NCBI GenBank assembly: GCA_035772405.1
Contig: JAYKKM010000005.1
Coordinates: 3,805,001-3,869,000 of the forward strand
Direction of reading: 5' to 3'
Source of the DNA: Chrysogorgia sp. JL179-B06
Taxonomy: Eukaryota; Cnidaria; Anthozoa; Scleralcyonacea; Chrysogorgiidae
Length of the DNA stretch: 64,000 nt
Of the stretch, positions 1 through 13,000 are shown in pieces. The position numbers were made by a program, and so were the translations under genes. Within the stretch, counting starts at the first letter, position 1, and each line of letters opens with the position of its first letter. Under the pieces are notes generated by a model. The model ran no database searches, was not told where the DNA came from, and saw only the letters and a list, made by a program, of their open reading frames with translations.

Positions 1-97
1 TGGAAAATCGATTGTCAAACAAAGTATCACTCGACCTTCGCGCACGGCTAAATAGAGGAACATTACAATTCGTAATTTTTATGGTTTCATTGTTAAA

Positions 98-206
98 CGG
101 GCGTCGGCGCAGGGGCGACCAACTGCCACAGTTTTCCAAAGATTATGCTTCCGAAATCTCTTGATGGCGATTCCGCGCCAACCCGTTTCCAGGCCGACGT
201 ACCATT
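98..206. repeat. Dispersed repeat A, conserved core copy 1
   Basis: A 109-bp GC-rich core starting CGGGCGTCGG and ending CGTACCATT. It is base-for-base the same as three other copies here (639, 8539, 12507). The ends carry the short inverted pair CGTCGGC/GCCGACG. A longer, looser match to copy 3 continues to about 560. Confidence 0.9.
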
Positions 207-638
207 TACGGTAAAAGCCCTTTTATTAAATCGGAAGCATTTTTACAATTAATATTCTTCCTCTGTTCTTTAAAAATGTGGGACACAAAATGACACATGC
301 GTGCTCGATGAGACTTGATTATTTGTTTGCATCTCAAGTCTCTCACATATAAGTATCGTACAGGATCCCACGTAATGTATTTATTAGCTAACTGCAAGGC
401 GGTCGTTTCCCAGAAAATGTCTGAAGAACTATTTTTTGTATCTGCGCACGCGCAGATATATTGTAGTCGCGGTGATGAGTGATGTAAGTAACAGAAGTAC
501 TTCGGAGCCAATCAAGTTTCAAACGGCTGTTTCCGATCAAAGTGGCGACGATAACGCACGACCAATACCCTCTTGTTGAAGATAGATTAAGATATCACTA
601 TTATATTTCATCACTTTGTTTAGTCTTTGTTGTTTAAG

Positions 639-747
639 CGGGCGTCGGCGCAGGGGCGACCAACTGCCACAGTTTTCCAAAGATTATGCTTCCGAAATCT
701 CTTGATGGCGATTCCGCGCCAACCCGTTTCCAGGCCGACGTACCATT
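639..747. repeat. Dispersed repeat A, conserved core copy 2
   Basis: Second identical 109-bp core, in the same orientation as copy 1 and 541 bp after it. The bases after the shared GGTAAAAGCCCTTTTATTAA diverge sharply from the other copies, unlike the core. It sits about 180 bp upstream of exon 1. Confidence 0.9.
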
Positions 748-925
748 GATGGTAAAAGCCCTTTTATTAAAGTGAAAAAATTCTAACAACTTGTTGTCCC
801 TTATCTTGTTTTTAAATTGTGGGATAGAAATTACGCATGCGCAGTGAAGCAAATTTGATTTGCGTGTGATATTCATTTATTGTGTGCTGGATTCAACTGT
901 TTAGATATTTTATTTATTTATATAG

Positions 926-1005
926 GAAGTAAAAGATCATATTGATACTTTTGAAGCAAGCATGAGGACAAATCTACCGTCTACAAGTCCTATGGGGTTT
1001 GAAAG
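926..1005 (+). CDS. SPEF2: SPEF2 exon 1 in window
   Basis: The acceptor is ...TATAG and the donor GTGAGA. It reads EVKDHIDTFEASMRTNLPST and ends in phase 2. It aligns with the helical stretch of vertebrate SPEF2 (DEIKKFEALIKKDLQAK) that precedes the conserved DDEY segment. It is short and moderately conserved, but its phase fits exon 2 exactly. The preceding exon is upstream of the window. Confidence 0.72.
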
Positions 1006-4000
1006 GTGAGACAGTATGGACGAACGGTGGAGGATTGAGGCTGTAACGATCAAAGGAAGTGAAAATATCGTCCTTCTATATTATTCGTTTTTTGAAAGTA
1101 GGTTCTGAATAACGAGGAATCCCACATAATTTTTTTCGTTATCAGTTGCCGTTATCTTGTTACTAGAAATACGTGTGCGCAACAACCCCTCGCCCGCTTA
1201 CTGTTTGCCAAACTGAACAGATTTTCAAACTGCTTATTTTTTGGGTGCAATTTGTGGGTAGTGTACTGAACAGAACCCAAGTGGGAAAGTCTGCCGACAC
1301 AATTGTCTCGCAGGCAGGGTTGGAAACCAATTGTGTAACTATTGATTATTGAAATTAATAATTAATTTTAATAATTATTAATTTAAATAATAATTGTATT
1401 AATTATATATTACATAATTAAAGTTAATTATGTCAGTTATGCTTTTAATAATAAATTTCAACATGCATGTTTACAGTACCGTAACAGTGGCATACTCATA
1501 ATTTTACTCAAAGTACGTACATACATGTACCCTACTGTAATAATGTAATCTGCATGTTCCTTATTGTCTAATTGTTAGTAGCAGATACCAAAAGATTCCA
1601 TACCTAAATTTATCCTAGACCAAATTGATAAGTCTGATGAACCTTTTGTTCTTTTAGAAGACTTCTGTTTCTTAACTTTTATTAATATTTATATAATTAT
1701 GCACATTCATGTACCAGTATTTCAATGGTATTCAAGCACCGGTAACACAATTTCAAAAATTGAAATGACAAAAGCCCATAATATACAACAAAGAACGATA
1801 TTGCTTAATCTAATTATTTCACCAATATATATATATATTAATTCAGGATGAAATTCCTTTCAGCTGCTTCTTGTCAGTGGGGTGATACCACTTGTTTAAT
1901 CCTAACATGTTCCCCTGACACAGTCGGTGTTAACCTACCCAATTATACATTATACAGTATTTATCCTTCAAAAGCTGTGTAAAAATATACATTGAAAGCC
2001 TAGGACTGGCACTGTCCAGGCCTACTATCCAGGACAAAGGTGAATTTAAACAGACACACTAAGCCAGAAGGGCATATGCCATAATATCAGATGAGCGTAA
2101 ATGCTGATTGTTATAGCCAGTATGGTGTATGTTTACACTATTAAAGTGAGTAAAATGTAAGCCAGGCCCAAGGTGGCATCCAGCCAGGTTGGTCCTGGTT
2201 AGTCCTATAGACTTGCAGTATAAACACAGCTATAATCTGTACTTTTTTACATCCTTACCACCAGTACTGGTACTCACTATATAGCTAATTATCAAGTATT
2301 GCAATTATTCCATTGTGGATGAGGTTGCAAAGTGACCGAGTGAAACAATGGTGATGGATAATTTAAATAAAAGTATAAATTCTGCCATTCAAAATTTGTA
2401 TTAACATTTGTTATTCTGCAATATTATAATAAAGCACATAATTTATTGGTATATCTTATGTAAGGACTATTCAATTTCGAGCGAAAGCCCTTCAAAGAGT
2501 GATTTCGTGATGTCTGATTGGCGCTTTCTCGATATATCAACAAACCGAAATTCAAATAATCGCTAATCCTAATCCTAATCCAAATCCTAACCCTAAAACT
2601 GACTTGGGTTGATGTTATAATTTTAAATTTCGGTTGCCATGACGACATACCAAAAGTGAAATGTTCCGACCACAATATCTTTTGAAGTACTAACTCTAAG
2701 AACTCATTCTACATATCTAATGAAAGCTTCATTGGGCTATTCCATTTAATAACCGTACCCCCCCTATCGAGGACACATGTTTCAGATTCATGACCCCTGA
2801 GGAATTCCGGGCTCTGAAAGGTCTACCCCTGAGGAATTCTTGGCTAAAAAATGTCTACCCTGAGGAATTCCTGGCTAGAAAATGTCTACCCTGAGGAATT
2901 CCAGGCTAGAAAATGTCTATCCTGAGGAATTCCTGGCTAGAAAATGTCTACCCTGAGGAATTCCTGGCTAGAAAATGTCTACCCTGAGGAATTCCTGGCT
3001 AGAAAATGTCTATCCTGAGGAATTCCTGGCTAGAAAATGTCCACCCTGAGGAATTCCTGGCTAGAAAATGTCTACCCTGAGGAATTCCTGGCTAGAAAAT
3101 GTCTACCCCTGAGGAATTCCAGGCTAGAAAATGTCTTCCCCCTGAGGAATTCCAGGCTAGAAAATGTCTACCCTGAGGAATTCCTGACTAGAAAATGCCT
3201 ACCCTGAAGAATTCCAGGCTAGAAAATGTCTACCCTGAGGAATTCCGGGCTAGAAACGTCTACCCTGAGGAATTCCAGGTTAGAAAATGTCTACCCTGAG
3301 GAATTCCAGGCTAGAAAAGGTCTACCCTGAGGAATTCCAGGCTAGAAAATGTCTACCCTGAGGAATTCCTGACTAGAAAATACACACCCCTGAGGAATTC
3401 CAAGGGCTCAATATGACCCTACTCCTGAAGAATTCCAAGGTCCTCGATAGGGGGGGTACGGATATTAAATGGAATAGCCCATTAACAGCCTCTGACATAC
3501 CTACAAAAATATTTTTGTAACTGATACCTAACAGCTTGAAAAAAGCGACGACGCTTGGATTGGATTGACAAACTCCGTATAAATATTTTAGATATTCAAA
3601 CGACGATATCTTTTGAACTACTAACGCAAGAAAATCATGCTATACATCAAATAAAAGCCTGAATAACATACTCGGACATGTTTGCCAAACTATCTTTGTA
3701 ACTGACTAACAGGTTTAAAAAACCGAAAAAGAGTTTACCTTTAGTTTTGACGCCACGTATTAAAAACTTGATTTACGAACTTGATATACGAACTTGACAT
3801 CTTCGGACGACGATATATTGCATTTTCACTGCCTTTTCACGATCTTTTTGAACTCAAATCTTCATTCACCGTATAACCCGACAAAACACTATCTAGTTAC
3901 CAGGGCCAAATTTCCCGATGCCGCGCATCCTCCGGTTGATGAATATATAAAAACAAACAAACTCGATTCTACTCTGCCCCCGTCATGATAAGGGACTAAA

Positions 4001-7000
4001 CGCCGGTTGATATTAGCACCCTCAGGCCTTCGGCCGGCGCTTCGCGCCGGGCGAGGGGATAAGCATTTGACATTTTGGCGTGATGACGTCACAAGATAGA
4101 CGAGCTTCACCAGAAAAATATTAAAGTATTGATATTTCAGAAAATATGACTTCGACAAAGATAAACCATTGCATAAATATTAGAATTGAAATTCTGTACT
4201 CACCACTGACAGTTATATAATTATCATGGAAACACACTTGGTTTCAGACCCCTTTCATATTTCATAAAATGTAATTTCCATATCTCTTTCGGAACCCGTT
4301 GTACGTTGTTGGTATCGCTTTGACATTTCTCTGTTGAAGCTCTCCATCTTGTGACGTCATCATACTAATATTTCAAATGCTTATATCTAGACAACGGTGA
4401 CTGATAATGAAAAGAGGATTCTTCATTAAATCTTTCCTGTCTGACCGGGTCGTACAAGACTGACGAAGTCGTGATTCGGAAAACACGGCACACGCGGCAC
4501 ATGAGATCCACGCACACGCCAAGTTTGATTTGATTTGATAAAAAACTCTGCTATTGGTGGCATTTTGAATTTTCATGATGCTACGCGGGCGTGCAAGATG
4601 GGCTTTTCTAGAAAAATGAAAGTTTTTCAACCTAATTTATGATAATTAATGCTAACTTATATTAACATAATGTGTCTTGTTCGGGAAATTTAAAAGCATT
4701 GGTAATAGCCGGTTTATTGGGTTTTCAGAAGATGTATAGCTTTCGCAACAGTTATGGTTATTTCCAGAGATATCAATAGAACAAAGAGGTGGTTCAATTT
4801 TGGATGTTTTTCAGTCGGACAGGAAAGAGTTAATCAAAACGTACTTTCGATGAAAGAACAATTTTTTATTTCATAGGTAGTAAGTAATATACGTCATTAC
4901 TGATTATAATTGATTTTTTAGTGAACTTGAGATAACAAAGCAAGATAATCTAGATGGCAGAGTGCCAAGAATGCCTTTACAACCAATAACTGTGGTATGT
5001 TTCAACAGAACCTCTCTACTTCTCAATCATGGATTGTCTTAAAAGTCTCTAAAATGTATATCTTAAAAATCGTAAAGGAAATGCCAGATTTTCGCATCTT
5101 TCGCACGAACCAAATCCACAATTTCTTTTAAAGAGTGAGTGTCAGGGTAGTGCTTTGCGCGCTTGTGTTTTTGTTTTCATACGAATTGATTGCAGTGCAT
5201 CGCATCGTTAGAACTATAATTTGCATGTGAACTCTAGACTTATTTGGAAATGTTGAAATTGGAGTCCGATCCTGACTTCGGGGCGTTATGAAGTTAATGT
5301 TCAAGACGATTTGAACAGTTGCGGTTCGCTTGTTTGTGAACCACTGTGGGCCACGCACAACGCCGTTTCTGACGAACAAGCTGGCCCGGATGGCTTTAGT
5401 TCCTGAATCTTTGCAAATTCAAATGAACAAAACATCAGAAGAAACAAAATATATTTCTTTACTACTCACTCATCAAACACTTCCATTCGCAAACTTATTC
5501 GCGCTGTTTCAGCAGCATAACCCGGCCTTCCACGCTTCGGAGGCGAAGCGCTCGTAGCAGCTTCTATGTATCGAAAAGATTACTATAGTAAATGATCAAT
5601 TTTACGAAATATATCACAATAATTGATCACTCAGGTATATTTACTTCTTAGAAAACTTGAAAATGGATAATTTATAAGAAGGATTGATCAAATATCGACG
5701 GATTCGTTTGTGAACTGAAATAAGCGTCCCATAAAATGGCCGCCAAGAAGAAAACAAGCGCGCAAAGCACGCACTACCCTGACACTCACTCTTTAAGCAA
5801 TCTGATTGGTTATAGTTTTCAATCAAAACAGTTTTCAGCCGACCAATCGTATCGCTGAACATGGCTTAGCTGAGAATGGTTTAGCTGCTGTGACGTAATC
5901 CCAGTCTAACCTTTCAGTTCTACAATATTTCTTAGCTTATTTCATTGAGAAGTTGTTGTGCGACTCAACAAGTGCGAATAAACACCAGATAGACGCGTTC
6001 TATGCGGTATTTTGGATCCTTGTCAACTTATGTCGCCAAAAAGTACACATGTCATATTTTTCTTGCAATTGAGTGACACAAAAATGTTGGCTGTTGCGAG
6101 TTGATAAATAACTCAACATAGAGAACGACAATGGGCAAACCTGAAAAAGCAATTATCTTTTTCGTAGCTCAGCAGTATGGTAAATTACTGTGGGATAAAT
6201 AGTGGTTTATACTGAATAGGGCTGCTTACAGACCGAGCGACGAAGGACCAAGGTCTGCGAAAAGACCAAGGGTACGATAATTTTGCCGTAAAGACTGACC
6301 AAACGAGGTTAATAAGGTTTTTATTATATGGCTCACTTTTTAGTTGTTTTGTAATAACCGGTCTTTACCGCAAAGTACTTTCCCATACAGACATGGCACT
6401 CGGTGAAAGTGTAAAAATGATAATGCTTTGTTTGAAAGGGCACGTGAAATGATGAAGAATGACGCTAACAGTTCTTCGATATCTATTTTCGTTCTTGAGG
6501 TATTCAGTTGTATGTGATATGTTAATGAGGAACAGGATGACGTCAAAGAAGGCAAACAACAATTGGCAATTCTATAATTTGTGTATACCTTCAAAGTTAT
6601 CCAATGACATTGCTTGAAACGTTGCACGTGGATAGATACCACCAAACTAAAGAACATGGTTCAAGTTATGTTGTCGCCATAGTGATTAGCTTCCAAACCT
6701 CTCCGTTCCCATACAGAAGTCTTCATTTTCTGCCATCACAAGCAACGTTTTCGATTTCAAACTTGAGTATTGCATTGGCAAAGATATTGAAAAGGTTATT
6801 GAGAACTACCAATCTCAACATGTTCTGCACATGAGAGAAAACAAATTATTTTGTTTTAGAAACTAGGAGAAATATGGAAACTAATATGTTACTATGGTGA
6901 TAACATAACTTGAACCATGTTATTTAGTTTGGTAGTGTGCATCCACGTGCAAAGTTTCAAGTAATTTCAGTTGGATAACTTTGAAGATATACACGAATTT

Positions 7001-10000
7001 TAGAATTACCACAATGTTGTTTGCCTGCTTTGACCTCATTAACATATCATATATAACTGAATAGGTCGAGAACGAAAATAGATATCGAAGAATTGTTATA
7101 GCGCCATTCTTCATCATTTTAAGTGTCTTTTCAAACAAAGCATTATCAATTTTGGGGTTAGGTGCACTTTAATAGGTAGATAATAATGTCTGATTATATT
7201 TTGGTTAATTAGAAAAATTCTGGTGATGACTATGTTTTAAAGATTAAAAGAAAATTAAATGAAGACGCTGTAGCAAGAAAGGTATTCATTTTAAGAAATC
7301 TCATGATTAGAAAAAAATGTAAATATTATATACGTCTGTTGGTCATTTTATTAAGGAACGCGAGAAACGTAGAAGAAGAGTTTTAGTTGAACAACTAAAA
7401 GCGCACGAAGCTCAAGAGGTAAGATATCTAAAAAATATGTTGGGTATATTACAAGTAATATTGTCGGAAATTGCATTATTTGCGAAGCGAATACGTGACA
7501 TGTATTAGGTAAATAGAGATTTGTAATATAAAGAGAACAAGACTTGCGTGCGAATATTGAGACTGCGGCTTTCAATAAACGAACCGAAGTGAACTGTGAC
7601 AATTGTGATATTATGATTTCCATACTATTTTCAACAATATTTTGCATTTCACTCTTTTAAACTACATGTTCTAAGGATTTATGGTGAAGGAAAATTTCGA
7701 GTGTTAGAATATATATATTTTAAGACCAAACCGGGACCAGTTTCGAAAACATCATGCATGCAGCCTTCCGGCTGGAAGTGAACTCGCGACCCTTCGATGC
7801 TAGTGCAGTGCTCTGCTGAGCTATACGGAGGTCGTTGCTGAGAGTCTAGTCACGAGTTCTTAATTCTTTCGTAGCTCAGTGGTCAGAGCACTGCAGGGAC
7901 GCGGGTTCAATTCCAGCCGAAGGCCTTGATGTTTCATTTTTCGCAACTGGTCCCGGTTTTATATATTCCTAAAATTCGTAAAATTCGTTATTTCAACTTT
8001 TGTTTGGTTGTTTTTAACTTGAATATTGAGTTTCAAGATCAAGCGTGACATGAGGGAAATTAGTGATTCAATGTACCCGAAACCCGAGTGAGGATTTGTA
8101 CTGTCCTCCGGAACAAATCCTCCCGATTTCGCGACATCAGACATGTCATGGTATTAGCCAACCTCGTACCCAGGGCACTTTGCCTCCACGGTGGAATCAT
8201 GTTTACCGACGAAATATAATGTTTACCGACGAAATATAATTTGTATTGTTTATTGTCAAATTAAGTTTATTGTCAAATTAAGTTTATTTCAATCGCCTTT
8301 ATCGATGTTACTTTATCAGTAATATTATTTAAACTTATTTCAAACGGTAACCCTTCAGTACACTTATGCTACTGATTTCCAAGGCGACGTTTATGTATAA
8401 AGGTATCTTCTATTACTATAATATTTTACAAATTATATGTCGATTCAACATTGTAGTAGTTATATAATCTGTCTCCACATTTCTCATGTGAGCATCACGA
8501 TTATATTTCATCACTTTATTTAGTCTTTATTTTTTAAGCGGGCGTCGGCGCAGGGGCGACCAACTGCCACAGTTTTCCAAAGATTATGCTTCCGAAATCT
8601 CTTGATGGCGATTCCGCGCCAACCCGTTTCCAGGCCGACGTACCATTGATGGTAAAAGCCCTTTTATTAAATCGGAAGCATTTTTACAATTAATATTCTT
8701 CCCCTGTTGTTTGAAAATGTGGGACACAAAATGACGCATGCGTATTACGCTCGATGAAACTTGACCTCAACAACTGATTATTTGTCTCTATGTTCCATGT
8801 ATCTCAAGTCTCTCTCACATATAAGTAACGTACAGGATCCCACGGAATGTATGCAAGGCGGTCGTCTCCCAGAAAATTTCTGAAGAACTATTTTTTGTAT
8901 CTGCGCACGCGCAGATATATTGTAGTCGCGCTGATGAGTGATGTAAGTAATAATAGCGTAGCTTCGGAGCCAATCAAGTTCCAAACGGCTGCTTCCGATC
9001 AAAGTGGCGACGACCATGGCACGACCATGGCAATAGGCGCAGATACATGTACGCCTAGCGTACGTATTTTTCGAGTTTAACCGTGGTACTGGCGGATTGG
9101 CGCTGATCTGAAAAATAGTCTCATTTAACAAGATAAGTCTCCTTTCTTGGTAAAAGTACGACGTTGTATTTTTGAGGAAATGTTTGTGTGTCGGACGCGA
9201 AATGCGAGATGGATAAGAGCTCTATCGCTTTTTCTGCGCATCGTCTGAAATGTAGAGTGCGTGAATTCCCATTCTGCAAGCAGCCATCGTAAAGTTCCCA
9301 AAGTAACGAGGGTCGTTACTTTCGGATTGAGCAGCCTTCTCTATCGTTACTTTTGTGGGTCGTTACTTGGATGGCAAAAATACGTATTATGAAGTAAATT
9401 ATGGCAAATATTATTAGACTTGCTTTTTTATTGTAAAATGATTTTTGCCCTAACTGCATGCCCGCTTGTCTTAAATTTTATCATCCGCGGGTAAGAAGTT
9501 CCAGTTTGCTCTTCAGTTCTCTGCGCAAATCTTTTAGCTATTTTCCACCTCTATTTCGTAACAACATGGAGTTTCAATGTGACCACCTTTGTTTGAAATT
9601 GTTACTTTTGGGGGGTTGCTACTTTTGGGGGATCGTTACTTTCGACATTCATTCATAAAACGTGTTGTGGTGCGTAGGCAGTGTAGAAATACAAATCAAA
9701 TATCTAAAAAGGTTGGTGTACTTCCAAAATAGTGTGTAAGTAGTCTAACGTTTCGAGCGAAGACCATTCGTGAAACGTAAAGTGAAAATGAAAGGCCTTC
9801 CCTCGAAAACGTTAGACAACTTACACACTATTTCGACAGGACACAAATCTTTTTAGATATTTGAACTGAATTTTATCGTTACTTTTGGGGGGATCGCTAC
9901 TTTAGGGGAGTCGTTACTTTGGGAACTTTACGGTATTCAAATTGTTAATTGTGCTTACGTCCAAAAATCAAGTTTCTGAAACCAGAAAATATAACCCCAG

Positions 10001-13000
10001 CCTATATTATATTGCTCGATAAGCTTGAATGAGCTGGATTGTATCCCGAATCTCATTAGTGACCGCGGTGATAAGCATACCTTGTTTATTGTACCGCCCT
10101 AATCGTAACTCCCGCCTAAAGTGTCATCCTAACCCCCCGGAACTATCCCAGCCCCAGCTCTTATCCCGGCATTGCCACCAATACAGAACTCGCGACGAGG
10201 CTCTTGGCAACGGCCTCCGTTAGCTCAGTGGTCAGACAACACGATCTCTTCCTTAAATTAAAGTGCCCATGGCCCCAAATACGATATTACTGATATAGAT
10301 GCTACATGAAGTGAAAAGTTGAATGGCTAAATATTTTATGATTTGAGCTTTGCGTTGATGTGCTATAAAGATTTGTTTGTCAGAAATGGTAAATGAGTGT
10401 GACGTCATGTACGGCATTTGGCTTTCTTTTCTGCTTTCTGTGTGATAGACTGGTTAAGGATTTGAGTGAAAAAGTTGATAAAATCTTTACTATAGTGTTC
10501 AAGTACATCATCAACGTTTGAGTTAAATTAATTTCCTTTAACAGTAGAATATTGTATCCGAAATGATGCCGTAAATGACGTCACACTCATTACCATTTCT
10601 GACAAACAAATCTTTATAGCACATCAACGCAAAGCTCAAATCATAAAATATTTTGGTATTCAACTTTTCACTTCATGTAGCATCTATATCAGTAATATCG
10701 TATTTGGGGTCATGGGCACTTTAACTATTATCCTTAATTTACAAATCGCTCTAAATTAAGGATAATGTTTAATTTAACGGCGATCGTGAGAGTCGCGCAT
10801 GCGTATGTTAGTCAATTACTATCCCACAAGCTTAGTATTTCTCACTTGTTTATAAGTTTAGCTAAGAGTTGGAGGAAATGTTGCCGGGGGGTTAGGATTT
10901 AAGATTAGATTAACCATAAACCATTATCCTTAATTTAGAGCGATTTGTAAATTAAGGATAATAGTTAATTTAAAGAAGAGACCGGGTTGGGTCAGAGCAC
11001 TGCACTAGCGGCTGGAATTGAAACCGCGACCCTGCGATGCCGGAAGGCCTTGTTGTTGTATTTTTCGCAACGGGTTCCGGTTTGGTCTTAAAATGTATAT
11101 ATTCCAACACTCGGAATTTTCCTTCACCATAAATGCCATTCCTTTTACTTATAATATATCCCTACTAGAAATACGTATCTGCAATAATCCTCTCCCGCCT
11201 GTTCTATCAGACAAAATTTTATATTAATTATTTCAAAGAAGATATTATACTCCTAGCCTGCGAGCAGGCTGCACGCAGGCTATCGCACTCCCTGTATTTG
11301 TAGATCACAAAAGGCCGTTTCGTCGTATATTTTGAAAGTTATCTCGGCCAATATTTAACCGATTTCAATTCTGAAAACAGATTTGGAATTACCGAGTCTA
11401 AATACATAACATTTGTGCCTATTATATTACATAAATGTGTATAATCTTCGCAAAAACCTGCTAATATCTACTTAATCAACCATGTTTGTACCGTTGTCTT
11501 CGCAACGAATATTAGCCGATTAAAACGGATCACCCAAAAGGCGTACTTGGAACTTACCGGTTCGTCCGTCCAGTGGAATGCTAGGAATGTGTAGCAGGAT
11601 TAGATAGTCTAGACTTGTGGATAAAGAGAAGACACAACGCTTGTGGGATCGACCATCAAGACGCGGCTTACTTTCTTCCGTGTTTGGAATTGCAGTTGCT
11701 GATAAAAAAACACTTTTAAACGATTTCAATTATGACAGGTTTAGTGTCAATATCACAAGGCAGGTTATGATAACGAATGTTGCCTTTATGCCGCGCTGCT
11801 CACTTGCTGCCAGTTTTAGTTTGCACACTAAGTTGTACGAATTATTTTATAAAAATATTGCATCAAATAGACGACGCCAAAAGAGAAATCATCCAATTGA
11901 ATCTTTGGCGATAAGAGCGATATTTTTTTAATAAAAAAGTTCCGTCATGTTAAACTTTCACAAATCCTCTCGAGGGACATTTAATCACTGATTTAATTTC
12001 ATTTAACCAGTGCTGCGTTTTTCCACGCGTACGTAACGCCGTAATGGTACGAATAGTTGAACCATATTCAACTCTTTATGTACGTTTACGTACGCGTGGA
12101 AAAACGCAACACTGGAAATCAGCCTTTAGCTTGTGATACCATGTTTACCGACGAAATATAATTTGTATGGTTTGAAATTCATTGCGAAATGCGAACAGTC
12201 TAATTAGACATTTTCCCTGTTTCGAGGGAAAAATTGAAAGTTTTCCTGTTTTGAGGGCATAAATCACCCGGAACAAAAGAAATCGAGCTAAAGATAGTTT
12301 ATGGTTGCCCTGATTTCCAAGGCGCCGTTTATGTATAAAGGTATCTACTATTACAAAAATATTAATATTTTACAAATTATCGATCTCCTATGTGAGATCT
12401 GAAGCACTTTCTCTTGTAAGCAAGCAGTCTTCTGAACGATAATTTCACACATTCTTGTGCAGACAGATATCAATATTATATTTCGTCACTTCGTTTAATT
12501 TTTAAGCGGGCGTCGGCGCAGGGGCGACCAACTGCCACAGTTTTCCAAAGATTATGCTTCCGAAATCTCTTGATGGCGATTCCGCGCCAACCCGTTTCCA
12601 GGCCGACGTACCATTGATGGTAAAAGCCCTTTTATTAAACTGGAAGGATTTTTACAATTAATATTCTTCCCCTGTTGTTTGAAAATGTGGGACGCAAAAT
12701 GACGCATGCGTATTACGGTCGATGGAAATTCCAGCCAATTTGTTCCGGTTTGGTCTTAAAATGTATATATTTCAACACTCGAAATTTTCCTTCACCATAA
12801 ATCCTTAGAACATGTAGTTTAATCGAGTGAAATGCCAAATATTACTTATAATATATATATATATATATATATAGTTACCAGAGATTTACCGGGCGGAAAT
12901 CTTAATAATAAAATGAATATTAGAGCCCATCTCAAAATTCGAATGCGGAGAGCCATCTCATAACAAACATAGAACAAACAAGAAACCAACCTCATACCCA

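Larger units (their letters stand above)
2668..3680. repeat. Paralogous repeat pair that marks the MITE insertion point
   Basis: Sequence at 2668-2733 (ATATCTTTTGAAGTACTAAC...) resumes at 3481 and has an unoccupied relative at about 3600-3700 (ATATCTTTTGAACTACTAAC...). The relative continues across the insertion point without the element. Confidence 0.65.

Noticed and set aside
634..876. Minus-strand frame over the conserved 109-bp core as a coding exon
   Set aside because: All four copies lack consistent frame or splice signals outside the core; conservation is of DNA, and the translated residues match nothing known.
2560..2605. Telomere-like CCTAA repeats
   Set aside because: Only a few degenerate units, in an intron; similar words at 37560 and 60950 belong to foldback repeats.
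11617..11931. 104-codon plus-strand open frame as an extra SPEF2 exon
   Set aside because: Exons 4 and 5 join in phase and match human SPEF2 without a gap, so nothing is missing here.
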